This document shows positions 34,731 through 42,430 of a DNA stretch of 64,000 nt, piece by piece (position 1 is the stretch's first letter; every line of letters starts with the position of its first letter). The DNA is taken from the NCBI RefSeq assembly GCF_004785955.1, contig NZ_SJER01000001.1, forward strand, positions 1,116,001-1,180,000. The letters run 5' to 3'. Under the pieces are notes generated by a model. It searched no databases and was not told the DNA's origin. It saw only the letters and a program-made list of their open reading frames with translations. The position numbers and the translations under genes are program-made. The stretch comes from Halostella litorea (GTDB lineage Archaea > Halobacteriota > Halobacteria > Halobacteriales > Natronoarchaeaceae).

Positions 34731-35687
34731 ATGGAAGTCGTCGTAAGCGACACCCCCTTCGTCGACGCCGAACTGTTCCGCGACCGGCTGGACGCCGACG
34801 TGACCGTCGCGGACACGAGCACGGAGGCCGCCGTCTCGGCGGCCGCCGCGACCGCCGACGCGCTGGTGGTCGACGTGAACACGCCGGCCACCGCGGCGGT
34901 GTTCGAGGCGTGCGAGTCCCTGCGGCTGGTGGCCCGCGCCGGGACGGGCGTCGACAACGTTGACGTGGCGGCCGCCGCCGAGCACGGCGTGACGGTGACG
35001 AACGTGCCCGACTACTCCACCGACGAGGTGGCGACCCACGCGCTGTCCCTCCTGCTGGCCTGCAAGCGACGCCTGCGGCCGTACGACGCCGAGGTGCGGG
35101 ACGGGGAGTGGGCCTGGGAGGCGGGCCGCCCGCTCTCGCCCGTCGTCGGGTCGACGCTCGGCGTCGTCTCCTTCGGCGCGATCGCTCGGCGGCTGGTCGA
35201 ACTGGCCGACGGGTTCGACCTCGACGTGGCCGTCTACGACCCGTACGTCGACGAGGCGACCGTCGCGGAGTACGGCGCGCGCCGCGTCGACTTCGGCACG
35301 CTGCTCGACGAGTCCGACGCCGTCTCGGTCCACGCGCCGCTCACCGACGAGACGCGCGGGATGTTCGACGCCGACGCGTTCGAGCGGCTGGACGACGGCG
35401 CGGTGCTGGTCAACGTCGGCCGGGGCGGGATCGTCGACGAGGACGCCCTGTACGACGCGCTGACGGGCGGCGACCTGGCCGCGGCGGGGCTGGACGTGCT
35501 CGCCGAGGAGCCGCCGGACGGGTCGCCGCTGTTCGACCTGGAGAACGTCGTCGTGACGCCCCACGCCGGGTTCTACTCGGAGCGGTCGCTGGCGGACCTG
35601 AACGAGACGCTGCTCGCGGACGTGCAGGCGGTGCTGGCGGGCGAGGATCCGGAACACGTCGTCGACCCGGACGCTGACTGGCGCTGA
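34731..35687 (+). CDS. D-isomer-specific 2-hydroxyacid dehydrogenase (CtBP/SerA-like)
   Basis: 318-aa NAD-dependent dehydrogenase. The C-terminal-binding-protein branch is suggested by the RAGTGVDNVD, NVPDYSTDEVATHAL and VNVGRGG segments. Catalytic residues seen: Arg in VNVGRGG, Glu in LDVLAEEPP and His in TPHAGFYSE. The nucleotide loop is unusual, reading GVVSFGAIAR rather than GxGxxG. Length is shorter than full SerA (no ACT domain). It oxidises or reduces a 2-hydroxyacid; which one is unknown. Confidence 0.9.
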   Translation: MEVVVSDTPFVDAELFRDRLDADVTVADTSTEAAVSAAAATADALVVDVNTPATAAVFEACESLRLVARAGTGVDNVDVAAAAEHGVTVTNVPDYSTDEVATHALSLLLACKRRLRPYDAEVRDGEWAWEAGRPLSPVVGSTLGVVSFGAIARRLVELADGFDLDVAVYDPYVDEATVAEYGARRVDFGTLLDESDAVSVHAPLTDETRGMFDADAFERLDDGAVLVNVGRGGIVDEDALYDALTGGDLAAAGLDVLAEEPPDGSPLFDLENVVVTPHAGFYSERSLADLNETLLADVQAVLAGEDPEHVVDPDADWR

Positions 35688-35741
35688 TTCGTCCGGACAA
35701 GCGACCGTCCGACCGCGGACCGCCGCGGCGTCGCCGCCGGC

Positions 35742-36383
35742 CTACCCCCGGCGGTCGATGACGCGTTTCGCCGCCGTCGCCTTCTCCTTCCAGCCGTACC
35801 CCTCCTCGTACACGTGGCGCTTGCTCTCGACGAGTTGCTCGGGCGAGGACTCCTCGAAGCCGCCGCGGGCCCACGTGCCGCTGTCGTGGAGCCACTCGAC
35901 GACCCGCTCCTTGGTTTCGCGCCAGGAGAAGCCGACCATCTCGTAGTAGGCGATCATCGCGAACACGGCGTTGTCGTGACAGCCGGGCACCGACCCCTCG
36001 CGGTAGATGGTGCGCAGCGGCTCGCGGTCGGGCTGGCTGAGGTGTTCGCGGCGCTGTTCCGGGCTGGTCAGCGCCAGGTCGCCGTCCGACCCGCGGACGC
36101 GGTTGGCGGCCGCGTCGGCCTCGTCGCCGCTCCCGACCTCGAAGACGCGGAACTCGTCGCGCAACAGCGACAGCGCCGCCGCGTGGAGCGCGCCCCAGTC
36201 ACCGTCGACGGCGTCGCGGAGCGCAGCCTCCGGTCGCGGCTCGGCCGACAGCGCCGCGACGATGTCGACGTACGCCTTCTCGATGGTCGCCCACGACGTG
36301 CCCGCGAACCGGCAGTCCGTCTCGTGGAGGTTGTTCGTGGTCCGGCAGTCGGGGCAGGGGTAGTCGAAGTACGGCACTCGCAC
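35742..36383 (-). CDS. Conserved haloarchaeal protein with N-terminal zinc ribbon
   Basis: 213-aa protein opening with cysteines in CPDC (10-13) and a later Cys24, probably a metal knuckle. Residues about 120-213 form a helical domain with GCHDNAVFAMIAYYEMVG and a GTWARGGFEESS segment, vaguely like the C-terminal accessory domains of phage or plasmid primases. It is divergent from priL, which makes a link to replication worth considering, but no function is established. The start is GTG at 36383; a GTG two codons later is an alternative. Confidence 0.6.
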   Translation of the reverse strand: MRVPYFDYPCPDCRTTNNLHETDCRFAGTSWATIEKAYVDIVAALSAEPRPEAALRDAVDGDWGALHAAALSLLRDEFRVFEVGSGDEADAAANRVRGSDGDLALTSPEQRREHLSQPDREPLRTIYREGSVPGCHDNAVFAMIAYYEMVGFSWRETKERVVEWLHDSGTWARGGFEESSPEQLVESKRHVYEEGYGWKEKATAAKRVIDRRG

Positions 36384-36468
36384 GCTGGTAGGCGAGCGAT
36401 CGGACTTAGTTCGTCCGGTCGGTGGCGACGCCGCCGACCCCGGCCGCCCGACTGGCCGGCCGACCGAG

Positions 36469-36476
36469 TTATTTAT
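36469..36476 (+). promoter_or_regulatory. TATA element of priL
   Basis: TTATTTAT is centred 30 nt before the priL ATG, so a leaderless message is expected. Confidence 0.65.
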
Positions 36477-36502
36477 CGGGTGGCGGAAGTAACGGGTCGC
36501 CG

Positions 36503-37519
36503 ATGCAACGCTTCCACGCCCGGTACCCCTTCCTCGACGCCGCCCGCGAGGCGGTCGACGAGGCGGCTGTCGATCTGGCCGACCTCGTCGCCCGGGACGA
36601 CCCCGCCGCGGTCGAGCGCGCCGTCGGCCGCGTCGAGGCGGCGCTGTCGGGGGACACGACCGGCGAACCCGACCTCCGCCGCCCGCGGGTCGAACTGCTC
36701 TCCTACCCCGTCGCGCGCGTCCTCGTCTCGCTCGTCGACGACCCCGTGTTGACCCGCAAGTACGCCCGCGCCGAGGCGGTTACCGCCCACCGCCGGTTCA
36801 CCGAGGACTTCGACGCGGACGAACTGCGCAGCGCCAGCAGCGAGCGCATGAGCCGCGACCGGTTGCTCCGCGAGTTCGACCTGACGGCGACGGCGGCCGG
36901 CGACGGCTACCGCGTCCCGGTCGGCGACTACCTGACGCTGTCCGGCGACCTCCCGGGCGACCGCTGGCGGCTGGCGAGCCGGGCGCTCGCGGACGGCGGC
37001 GTCCCCGTCGACGAGGAGGAACTCCACCTCCTGCTCCGGCAGGCCGTCGAGCGCCGGGTGAGCGAGGGGCTACCCCTCGCCGTCCCCGAGGCCATCGCGA
37101 CCGAACTGGCGGACGCGGTCGAGGCCGTCGAGGACCTGCTCGCGGACCTCGAACTCTCCGGCGATATCGACGCCGTCGTCCCGGACCTGTTCCCGCCCTG
37201 CCTCCAGCGTCTCGCGGAGCGCGAGCGCGACGGCGCGCTCCCCGAGCCCGACCGGTTCGTGCTCACGTCGTTCCTGACCGCCATCGGGATGGACGGGAGC
37301 GAGGTCGCGGCGTTCTGTGCCGACGGCGACGACTACCGCGCCGACAGGATAGCGACCGCGGACGGCGGGACGGAGTACCCGCCGCCGTCCTGCGAGACGA
37401 TGGCGGAGTACGGCCTCTGCGTGAACAAGGACGACGTCTGCGAAACGGTGCCACACCCGCTGAAGTACTACGAGAAGCGGCTCGACGCGGCCGACGCGGC
37501 GGCGGACTGGCGCGACTAG
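36503..37519 (+). CDS. priL: DNA primase large subunit PriL
   Basis: 338-aa regulatory subunit of archaeal primase. It supports PriS catalysis and initiation of primer synthesis. The C-terminal third holds the cysteines of the [4Fe-4S] domain (in FPPCLQ, AAFCADG, PPSCETM, GLCVNK and DDVCETV; four of these five ligate). Length is normal for haloarchaea. PriS is not in this window. It sits near pcn, as in other haloarchaea. Confidence 0.95.
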   Translation: MQRFHARYPFLDAAREAVDEAAVDLADLVARDDPAAVERAVGRVEAALSGDTTGEPDLRRPRVELLSYPVARVLVSLVDDPVLTRKYARAEAVTAHRRFTEDFDADELRSASSERMSRDRLLREFDLTATAAGDGYRVPVGDYLTLSGDLPGDRWRLASRALADGGVPVDEEELHLLLRQAVERRVSEGLPLAVPEAIATELADAVEAVEDLLADLELSGDIDAVVPDLFPPCLQRLAERERDGALPEPDRFVLTSFLTAIGMDGSEVAAFCADGDDYRADRIATADGGTEYPPPSCETMAEYGLCVNKDDVCETVPHPLKYYEKRLDAADAAADWRD

Positions 37520-37549
37520 CGCCGGGAGGGGGCGGCGAGCGGCCGGCGA

Positions 37550-37798
37550 CTACGCCCCGTTCGCGCCGTCCGGGTCGGCCTGCTCGGCGTCGGACTCGAA
37601 GTCGGCCTTCGAGAGCGCGAAGCCGACCGCGAACATCAGCAGTATGAACAGGAAGATGACGCCGACGAGCACCTGCCCGCCCGTCGTCGTCAGTTCGCCG
37701 TCCGTCGTGTAGCTCGACCCGACGAACATCATCGCGCCGATCATCGTCCCGACGGCCCCCACGGAGACGACGATCTCGGTCAGCGTCTGTCGGTCCAT
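37550..37798 (-). CDS. Small two-helix membrane protein
   Basis: 82-aa protein with two membrane segments (about 8-27 and 41-62) joined by a short Ser/Thr/Gly loop, and an acidic cytoplasmic tail (FESDAEQADPDG). The family is conserved in haloarchaea as far as I can judge from its make-up, but I cannot name it. The ATG at 37798 is clean. It stands alone, convergent with priL (stops 30 nt apart). Confidence 0.65.
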   Translation of the reverse strand: MDRQTLTEIVVSVGAVGTMIGAMMFVGSSYTTDGELTTTGGQVLVGVIFLFILLMFAVGFALSKADFESDAEQADPDGANGA

Positions 37799-37909
37799 GT
37801 CCGGAACGACAGCGTCGCCGGCGAAAAGCGCTTCGAAAGCCGTCCCGCCGGCGGACGGGCCGTGGCGCGCCGGGTCCGGTTGAGGGCGGCGATGGACCGC
37901 CGGCCCGGC

Positions 37910-38959
37910 TCACTCGACGGTGAGCGTCGCCGTCGAGCCGCCGAAGAAGGCCGTCTCGTACCCCTCGTGGCGGGCGGTCTGGGGCGGCGTGTCGATCCCG
38001 ACCGTCAGTTCGTCGCCGGACTCGACGCCGTCGACGACCGCGCCGTAGTGGTAGCCGAGTTCGGGGTCGAGCGTCCGCCGGAACTCGCCCTCGTACACGG
38101 CGTCGCCGCCGCGGGTGAGCGAGCCGGACACCGCCATCTCCGGGAGGAGCATCCGGTTGTGGCGCGTCCGGGCCGACAGCGCGACGTACGTGCCGTCGCC
38201 GCCGAACGGCGCGGCGTCGACGGCCGTCGCGACGAAGATGGCGTCGCCGATTTCGGCGGTGCCGAGCGCCTCGCCGGGCAGCGACTCCGGCGCGACGGCG
38301 TTCGGGAACGACATCGCCATCGGCGCGAGCGCGTCCTGGTCGCCGGCGTCGTCGAGTTCGCGGTAGCTGATCGACTCGCGGTCGTCCTCGCTGTACTCCC
38401 AGTCGATCGTCACGCTCGCGGGGTCGCCGAAGCGCCCCTCGAACCCGCGAGTCCGGCGGGTGCCCATCCCGCCGACGCTCACCGTCACCTCGTAGCTCCC
38501 GTCGCCGTCGAGGCCGAAGTTCGCGCCGTAGTGAAAGCCCATCCGCTGGGAGAGCATGGCGTAGATGACCTCCTCCGAGACGAGGTTCCCGGAATCGTCG
38601 CGGATCTCCAGCGAGAGGCCGGTGTCCGGGAGGACGGTGCGCGTCTCCGGGTCCCAGACGGTCGCCATCAGGTGTACGTCGTCCTCGTCGGTGAGGGCGT
38701 GTTTCGACGCCTCGTTCCCGGTGACCGTCCAGAACCGGTGGGCGTAGCTGTAGGTCAGCGCGAACTCGTAGTCGCCGCTGGCGGCGCTCCCGACCATCTC
38801 CATCCCCTCGACGTGGGTCGGCAGGTACACCGCGTCCGGGCGGTCGTCGAGGACCGGCGGCATCCCGGCCGACCGCGTCTGGAGGACGCCGTCGAGACAG
38901 CCGGCCAGCCCGGCGACGGCGAGGCCGCCGGCGGCGCGCAGCGCGTCGCGTCGTTGCAT
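37910..38959 (-). CDS. Tat lipoprotein with Tp34/P19-type iron-transport domain
   Basis: 349-aa lipoprotein: a twin-arginine start (QRRDAL, residues 2-7) and lipobox Cys21 (LAGC). The N-terminal half (about 40-175) resembles periplasmic iron-transport proteins of the Tp34/P19 type, with PTHVEGMEM and AHRFWTV segments whose Met, Glu and His residues are candidate metal ligands. The second half (about 180-349) is another beta-rich domain with a repeated HYGA motif (also in the N half). It may bind iron or copper outside the cell; metal identity is inferred. No partner permease adjoins it. Confidence 0.78.
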   Translation of the reverse strand: MQRRDALRAAGGLAVAGLAGCLDGVLQTRSAGMPPVLDDRPDAVYLPTHVEGMEMVGSAASGDYEFALTYSYAHRFWTVTGNEASKHALTDEDDVHLMATVWDPETRTVLPDTGLSLEIRDDSGNLVSEEVIYAMLSQRMGFHYGANFGLDGDGSYEVTVSVGGMGTRRTRGFEGRFGDPASVTIDWEYSEDDRESISYRELDDAGDQDALAPMAMSFPNAVAPESLPGEALGTAEIGDAIFVATAVDAAPFGGDGTYVALSARTRHNRMLLPEMAVSGSLTRGGDAVYEGEFRRTLDPELGYHYGAVVDGVESGDELTVGIDTPPQTARHEGYETAFFGGSTATLTVE

Positions 38960-39024
38960 GCGTCCCCCTCGGGGCCCTGCGTGAAAACCCGTTCTGGTCC
39001 GCCCCTCGAAACGGGGGTCTGAGG

Positions 39025-39537
39025 TCACTCCGGGAGCAGGTCGTCGACAAGGCGGGTGAACCGGTCGACGAGGCGCTCGGAGACCGTCGGCTCGACGGCG
39101 TCCAGCAGGCGGACGGTGCGTTCGGGGTCGACGAGCACCAGCGTCACCCGCCCCCCGTCGCCGCGCTCCTTGCGGACGAGGTCGCGCTCGACGAGGCGGT
39201 CGAGGTGGTACTCCAGCGTGCTCCGCGCGACGCCGAGGTCGTCGGCCAGGTCGCCCGGGCGCTGGGGGCCGCCAACGACGAGCGCCGCGAGCGCGTCCCG
39301 CGCCGTCTCGCGCCGGCACAGCGCCAGCGCGGCGCGCTCCCGCTCGTCGACGTTCGGCGGGTAGTAGTGGGTGCGGCCGTAGAGGCGCTCGCGGACGAGG
39401 CGGTCCGCGTCGAGCAGCCGCCGCACGTGGTGCTGGACCTGCCCGGGGGCGAGGTCGAGCGTCCGGACGAGTTCGTTGAAGTGGATCCCCGGGTCCGCCG
39501 CGACGCGGTCCTCGATGCGCGCGCGGTGCTCGCTCAT
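39025..39537 (-). CDS. Double winged-helix transcription regulator
   Basis: 170-aa protein with two helix-turn-helix units: residues about 5-60 (IHFNELVRTLDLAPGQVQHHV) and about 85-130 (PGDLADDLGVARSTLEYHL). There is no effector domain, so it resembles haloarchaeal two-wHTH regulators. Its ATG overlaps the stop of the membrane-protein gene upstream (ATGA), so the pair is co-translated. The membrane partner may be the signal input or the target. No palindromic operator could be assigned. Confidence 0.85.
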   Translation of the reverse strand: MSEHRARIEDRVAADPGIHFNELVRTLDLAPGQVQHHVRRLLDADRLVRERLYGRTHYYPPNVDERERAALALCRRETARDALAALVVGGPQRPGDLADDLGVARSTLEYHLDRLVERDLVRKERGDGGRVTLVLVDPERTVRLLDAVEPTVSERLVDRFTRLVDDLLPE

Positions 39538-39863
39538 GCCTCGCCCTCCGCGACGCTCGGGGCGGTCGTCCGCGCGGCGTACACGGCGGCGATCACCAGC
39601 CCCGCCATGACGACGTCGAGCGCGTGTTCGAACAGGTGGTGGGAGGCGTCGGGCAGGACGCCGGCCATCGTCAGGACGGCGACGGCGGTTCGGGCGGCAA
39701 GCGTCGCCAGCGCCAGCGCGACCAGCAGATACGACCGCGACCGCCGGCGGAGCAGCGCGGCGAGCGCGAGGCCGAGGACGACTGCGGAGGCGACGGCGGC
39801 GACCCCGACGACGGCCGCGAGCACCGGGTCGCCCGCCGACGGGGAGGCGTGGAGCGGGTTCAT
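39534..39863 (-). CDS. Four-helix membrane protein coupled to the regulator (DUF7471-like)
   Basis: 109-aa protein with about three to four membrane segments and a conserved-looking HHLFEHALDVVMAGL stretch, where His and Asp residues sit inside or next to a helix. It is the first gene of a two-gene operon with the double winged-helix regulator. A TAAGAT element about 25 nt upstream on the minus strand may be its promoter. The function is unknown; a one-component membrane-sensor role with the regulator is inference. Confidence 0.7.
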   Translation of the reverse strand: MNPLHASPSAGDPVLAAVVGVAAVASAVVLGLALAALLRRRSRSYLLVALALATLAARTAVAVLTMAGVLPDASHHLFEHALDVVMAGLVIAAVYAARTTAPSVAEGEA

Positions 39864-40216
39864 GCACCCGGATAGGACCCCCGGGCATCTTACCCTGTCG
39901 GACCCGGAGCGTCGTGTTCCGGTGAGTTGACTGAATTCATTTCAGGCCCCGACGCGATATCTATTCGGACGTCCTTGTTTGGATACGACCTCGGTAACCT
40001 GCCAACGCACCGATCGGACAGATCTGACGGACAGCATGCAACAGTGGGCGTTTGAGATTGGTGGGCCCGTAGCCACTTTACCGGCGGTTGTTGACGAAAC
40101 GGTGTGCCTCGCGAGTTGGGGTAATAGAACCCACGTAGTCACGAACCGCTAATTCTCGGTGAGAACCTATTAACTATCTGAACATCTTTATGTGTTTGAC
40201 GTGAGTTCAGGAATAT
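39864..40216. other. AT-richer intergenic region with a decayed frame
   Basis: 353 nt of clearly lower GC than the flanks. On the plus strand a frame without a good start runs from 39931 to a TAA at 40150-40152. Its end reads like protein (VATLPAVVDETVCLASWGNRTH) and uses codons such as GTT, TTA and AAT that are rare elsewhere here. It may be the 3' remnant of an insertion-sequence or other foreign gene. The PQQ lipoprotein promoter (TCTTTATG, 40185-40192) closes the region. Confidence 0.45.
40185..40192 (+). promoter_or_regulatory. TATA element of the PQQ lipoprotein
   Basis: TCTTTATG is centred 28 nt before the ATG at 40217. Confidence 0.6.
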
Positions 40217-41371
40217 ATGGAGCACTCGCGGCGGGAGTATTTGACCACGCTCGGCGCGGCGGTCGCAATAGGAAGCGCAGGCTGCACTGGGAACGAATCT
40301 GATGCCGGAAATCCTGGCGAAGACGGGGCCAAGACGACCAGCAGTAAGATCGCGGATCATACAGAAACCCAGTCGGAGAGTAATGAGACGACCAATGAAT
40401 CCGAGGACACGCCAAATGTCACTCAGATATGGGACTTCAAGACAAACAATCGGATAGTGTCATCGCCGACAGTTGTTGACGATACGATCTTTGTCGGAAG
40501 TACGGATAACAATATCTACGCTATTGATGCGAACGACGGTACCGAACAATGGGCCTACGGGACGGGTGGATCGATAAATACATCGCCAGCAGTTATGGAC
40601 GGGACTCTCTATGTCGGGAGTAGCAACGGTAAGCTATACGCGCTGGATGCAAACACCGGAGAGCAGCGGGGTACTTTTGAAAGCTATAGTGAGGGGTTCT
40701 CGTCACCAACAGTCGTTGATGGAACCGTTTACATTGGAAGCCGAGACGGGAAGGTGTACGCACTAAGTACCGATGGTAATTATCAATGGGCCTTCGAAAC
40801 GGGCGAAAGTGTGTTTTCTACACCAACGGTCGTTGAGAATACAGTCTACGTCGGGAACTTTGAGGGCAGCGTGTTCGCTCTCGACGCGAGCGAAGGTACC
40901 GAACAGTGGGTCTTCAAAACGGGCGGAAATATTCGGAATGAATCTCCAGCAGTTAGTGACGGTACTGTCTATATTGGAAGTGGTGACAGTATCGTGTATG
41001 CACTGAATGCCAGTTCCGGCGAGGAACAGTGGACCTTTGAAACGTCTTCCCCGGCCTTCTCGTCACCGACGGTCGTTGACGGTACGGTTTACATCGGAAG
41101 TGATGACCGCGTGTACGCACTAAATGCAAGTACCGGTGAGCAACAATGGGCTATCGACACTGGATCTGAAGCTTCTTCGCCAACAGTCACTAACGGTACC
41201 GTATATCTTGGAAACTGGGATAACAATGTGTACGCACTGAATGCAAGTTCCGGCGAGCAACGATGGACCTACGATACAGGTGGAGAATTAGTTTCTTCAC
41301 CGGTAGTTACGAACGGGGCTATCTATGTGGGAAGTAGAGACGGTAATGTGTATGCGCTGAGTCGCGAATAA
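40217..41371 (+). CDS. Tat lipoprotein with eight PQQ-type beta-propeller repeats
   Basis: 384-aa lipoprotein. A twin-arginine motif (SRREYL, 4-9) and Cys23 (SAGC) are followed by a Ser/Thr/Asn/Glu linker to about residue 75. Eight repeats of about 38-40 residues then follow the pattern S-P-T-V-V-D-G-T-V-Y-I-G-S ... V-Y-A-L-x-A-x-x-G-E-Q-Q-W. This is a BamB/PQQ-dehydrogenase-like propeller; no quinone-binding or metal residues are evident, so a scaffold or binding role is likelier than an enzyme. Third positions are often A or T, unlike every neighbouring gene, pointing to recent acquisition. Confidence 0.85.
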   Translation: MEHSRREYLTTLGAAVAIGSAGCTGNESDAGNPGEDGAKTTSSKIADHTETQSESNETTNESEDTPNVTQIWDFKTNNRIVSSPTVVDDTIFVGSTDNNIYAIDANDGTEQWAYGTGGSINTSPAVMDGTLYVGSSNGKLYALDANTGEQRGTFESYSEGFSSPTVVDGTVYIGSRDGKVYALSTDGNYQWAFETGESVFSTPTVVENTVYVGNFEGSVFALDASEGTEQWVFKTGGNIRNESPAVSDGTVYIGSGDSIVYALNASSGEEQWTFETSSPAFSSPTVVDGTVYIGSDDRVYALNASTGEQQWAIDTGSEASSPTVTNGTVYLGNWDNNVYALNASSGEQRWTYDTGGELVSSPVVTNGAIYVGSRDGNVYALSRE

Positions 41372-41697
41372 CTGCCCCCAACCTCTATAAATTCGGTTTA
41401 GTATATATATATAATTCCGATTCATATAAACGAAATATAACAAAACAGCGTCACACGGAGTGACTTTATCCTAAACGTAGCTATCGGATCCGTATCCGCA
41501 CGGTTAGGAGTTACATATTATCGGATTGGTAACTGTGGTTGCTACGATATTACCCGAGATGGCATAGATACCAACCCCTTGTTGCCGCGTCATATCGATC
41601 CACGGACGTGCAAGACTTACCCGTCTCCGGCACCAAGGATCCGTACGGGAACACGGTCGAGCCGCCCGGATTCGGCGGTTCGCCGGCCCGCATCACC
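41372..41697. other. AT-rich intergenic region after the PQQ gene
   Basis: 326 nt without a supported gene. A run of alternating T and A (about 41402-41413, TATATATATATA) and many A/T stretches occur at 41390-41450. They may terminate the PQQ transcript or hold a promoter. The right end returns to high GC before the SWIM gene. No TATA stands at the usual distance from 41698. Confidence 0.5.
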
Positions 41698-42390
41698 ATG
41701 ACGCAATCAGGAACCACAGCCGCGTCATCGCGAACGACCCTCCCGGTTCCGCGCGGGGCCGAACTCGACGAGCGGTCGCTCCGTGCGCGCACCGAGCCGA
41801 TGTCCGTCACCGCCTTCGGCACCGACCTCTACGAGGTCGAGAGCGCGAGCGGCGAGACGTACCACGTGAACCTGCCGGCCGGGCGCTGTACCTGCCCGGA
41901 CCACGCCTTCCGCGGCGAGCGCTGCAAGCACGTCCGCCGCGTCGCCATCGAGGTCAACGAGGGTCGGGTCCCGCCGCCAGGCGAGGTGGCCGTCGACTGC
42001 GCGACCTGCGGCGCGACGACGTTCGTCGCCCGCGACGCACCCGGACCGCACTTCTGCTCCGAGCACCGGCTCCGGCCCGGCGACCGCGTCCGGGACCGCG
42101 AGACGGGCGACCGCCTCCAGGTCGTCGCCCTCTCGGACCGGCGCGCCGACGAGGTGGCCGTCGAGAACTCCGTCTACACCGTCGCGGACTACCCGTCGAA
42201 CCGCGGCTACCCGGCCGACGACCCCGTCGTCGGCGTCGTCTACCCGCAGTCCGTGCGGATCGGCGCGGACGGCCCGGTCCCCGAGTCGCTCCGGGTGTAC
42301 TCGTTCCCCCGCACCCGGCTGGAGCGGCTTCCGCGGGGCGGCCGGGGGGACGGCCGGCGGATGAACCGCGTGCAACCCGCGGGCCGTTGA
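41698..42390 (+). CDS. SWIM zinc-finger protein
   Basis: 230-aa protein. A SWIM domain with the CxC...CxH arrangement (CTCPDHAFRGERCKH, about residues 62-76) is followed by a possible second zinc site (CATCG at about 102-106, later Cys and His in HFCSEHR). A KOW/SH3-like beta part comes next (GDRVRDRETGDRLQVVALSD). SWIM domains bind DNA or proteins in recombination and regulation contexts. The ATG at 41698 is chosen because the sequence upstream has foreign, low-GC character. Confidence 0.8.
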   Translation: MTQSGTTAASSRTTLPVPRGAELDERSLRARTEPMSVTAFGTDLYEVESASGETYHVNLPAGRCTCPDHAFRGERCKHVRRVAIEVNEGRVPPPGEVAVDCATCGATTFVARDAPGPHFCSEHRLRPGDRVRDRETGDRLQVVALSDRRADEVAVENSVYTVADYPSNRGYPADDPVVGVVYPQSVRIGADGPVPESLRVYSFPRTRLERLPRGGRGDGRRMNRVQPAGR

Positions 42391-42400
42391 TCCCCCGGCG

Positions 42401-42407
42401 TATTATG
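42401..42407 (+). promoter_or_regulatory. TATA element of the AidB-type dehydrogenase gene
   Basis: TATTATG is centred 27 nt before the ATG at 42431, so a leaderless message is expected. Confidence 0.55.
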
Positions 42408-42430
42408 TGAGTCCTTCACGGACGTCCGGC

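Noticed and set aside
40061-40140. tRNA-like start GGGCCCGTAGC
   Set aside because: The following D-loop, anticodon stem and T-arm consensus are missing, and no cloverleaf can be drawn.
39942-40142. 66-codon minus-strand gene
   Set aside because: Start and composition are poor, and the plus-strand frame reads better as a protein remnant.
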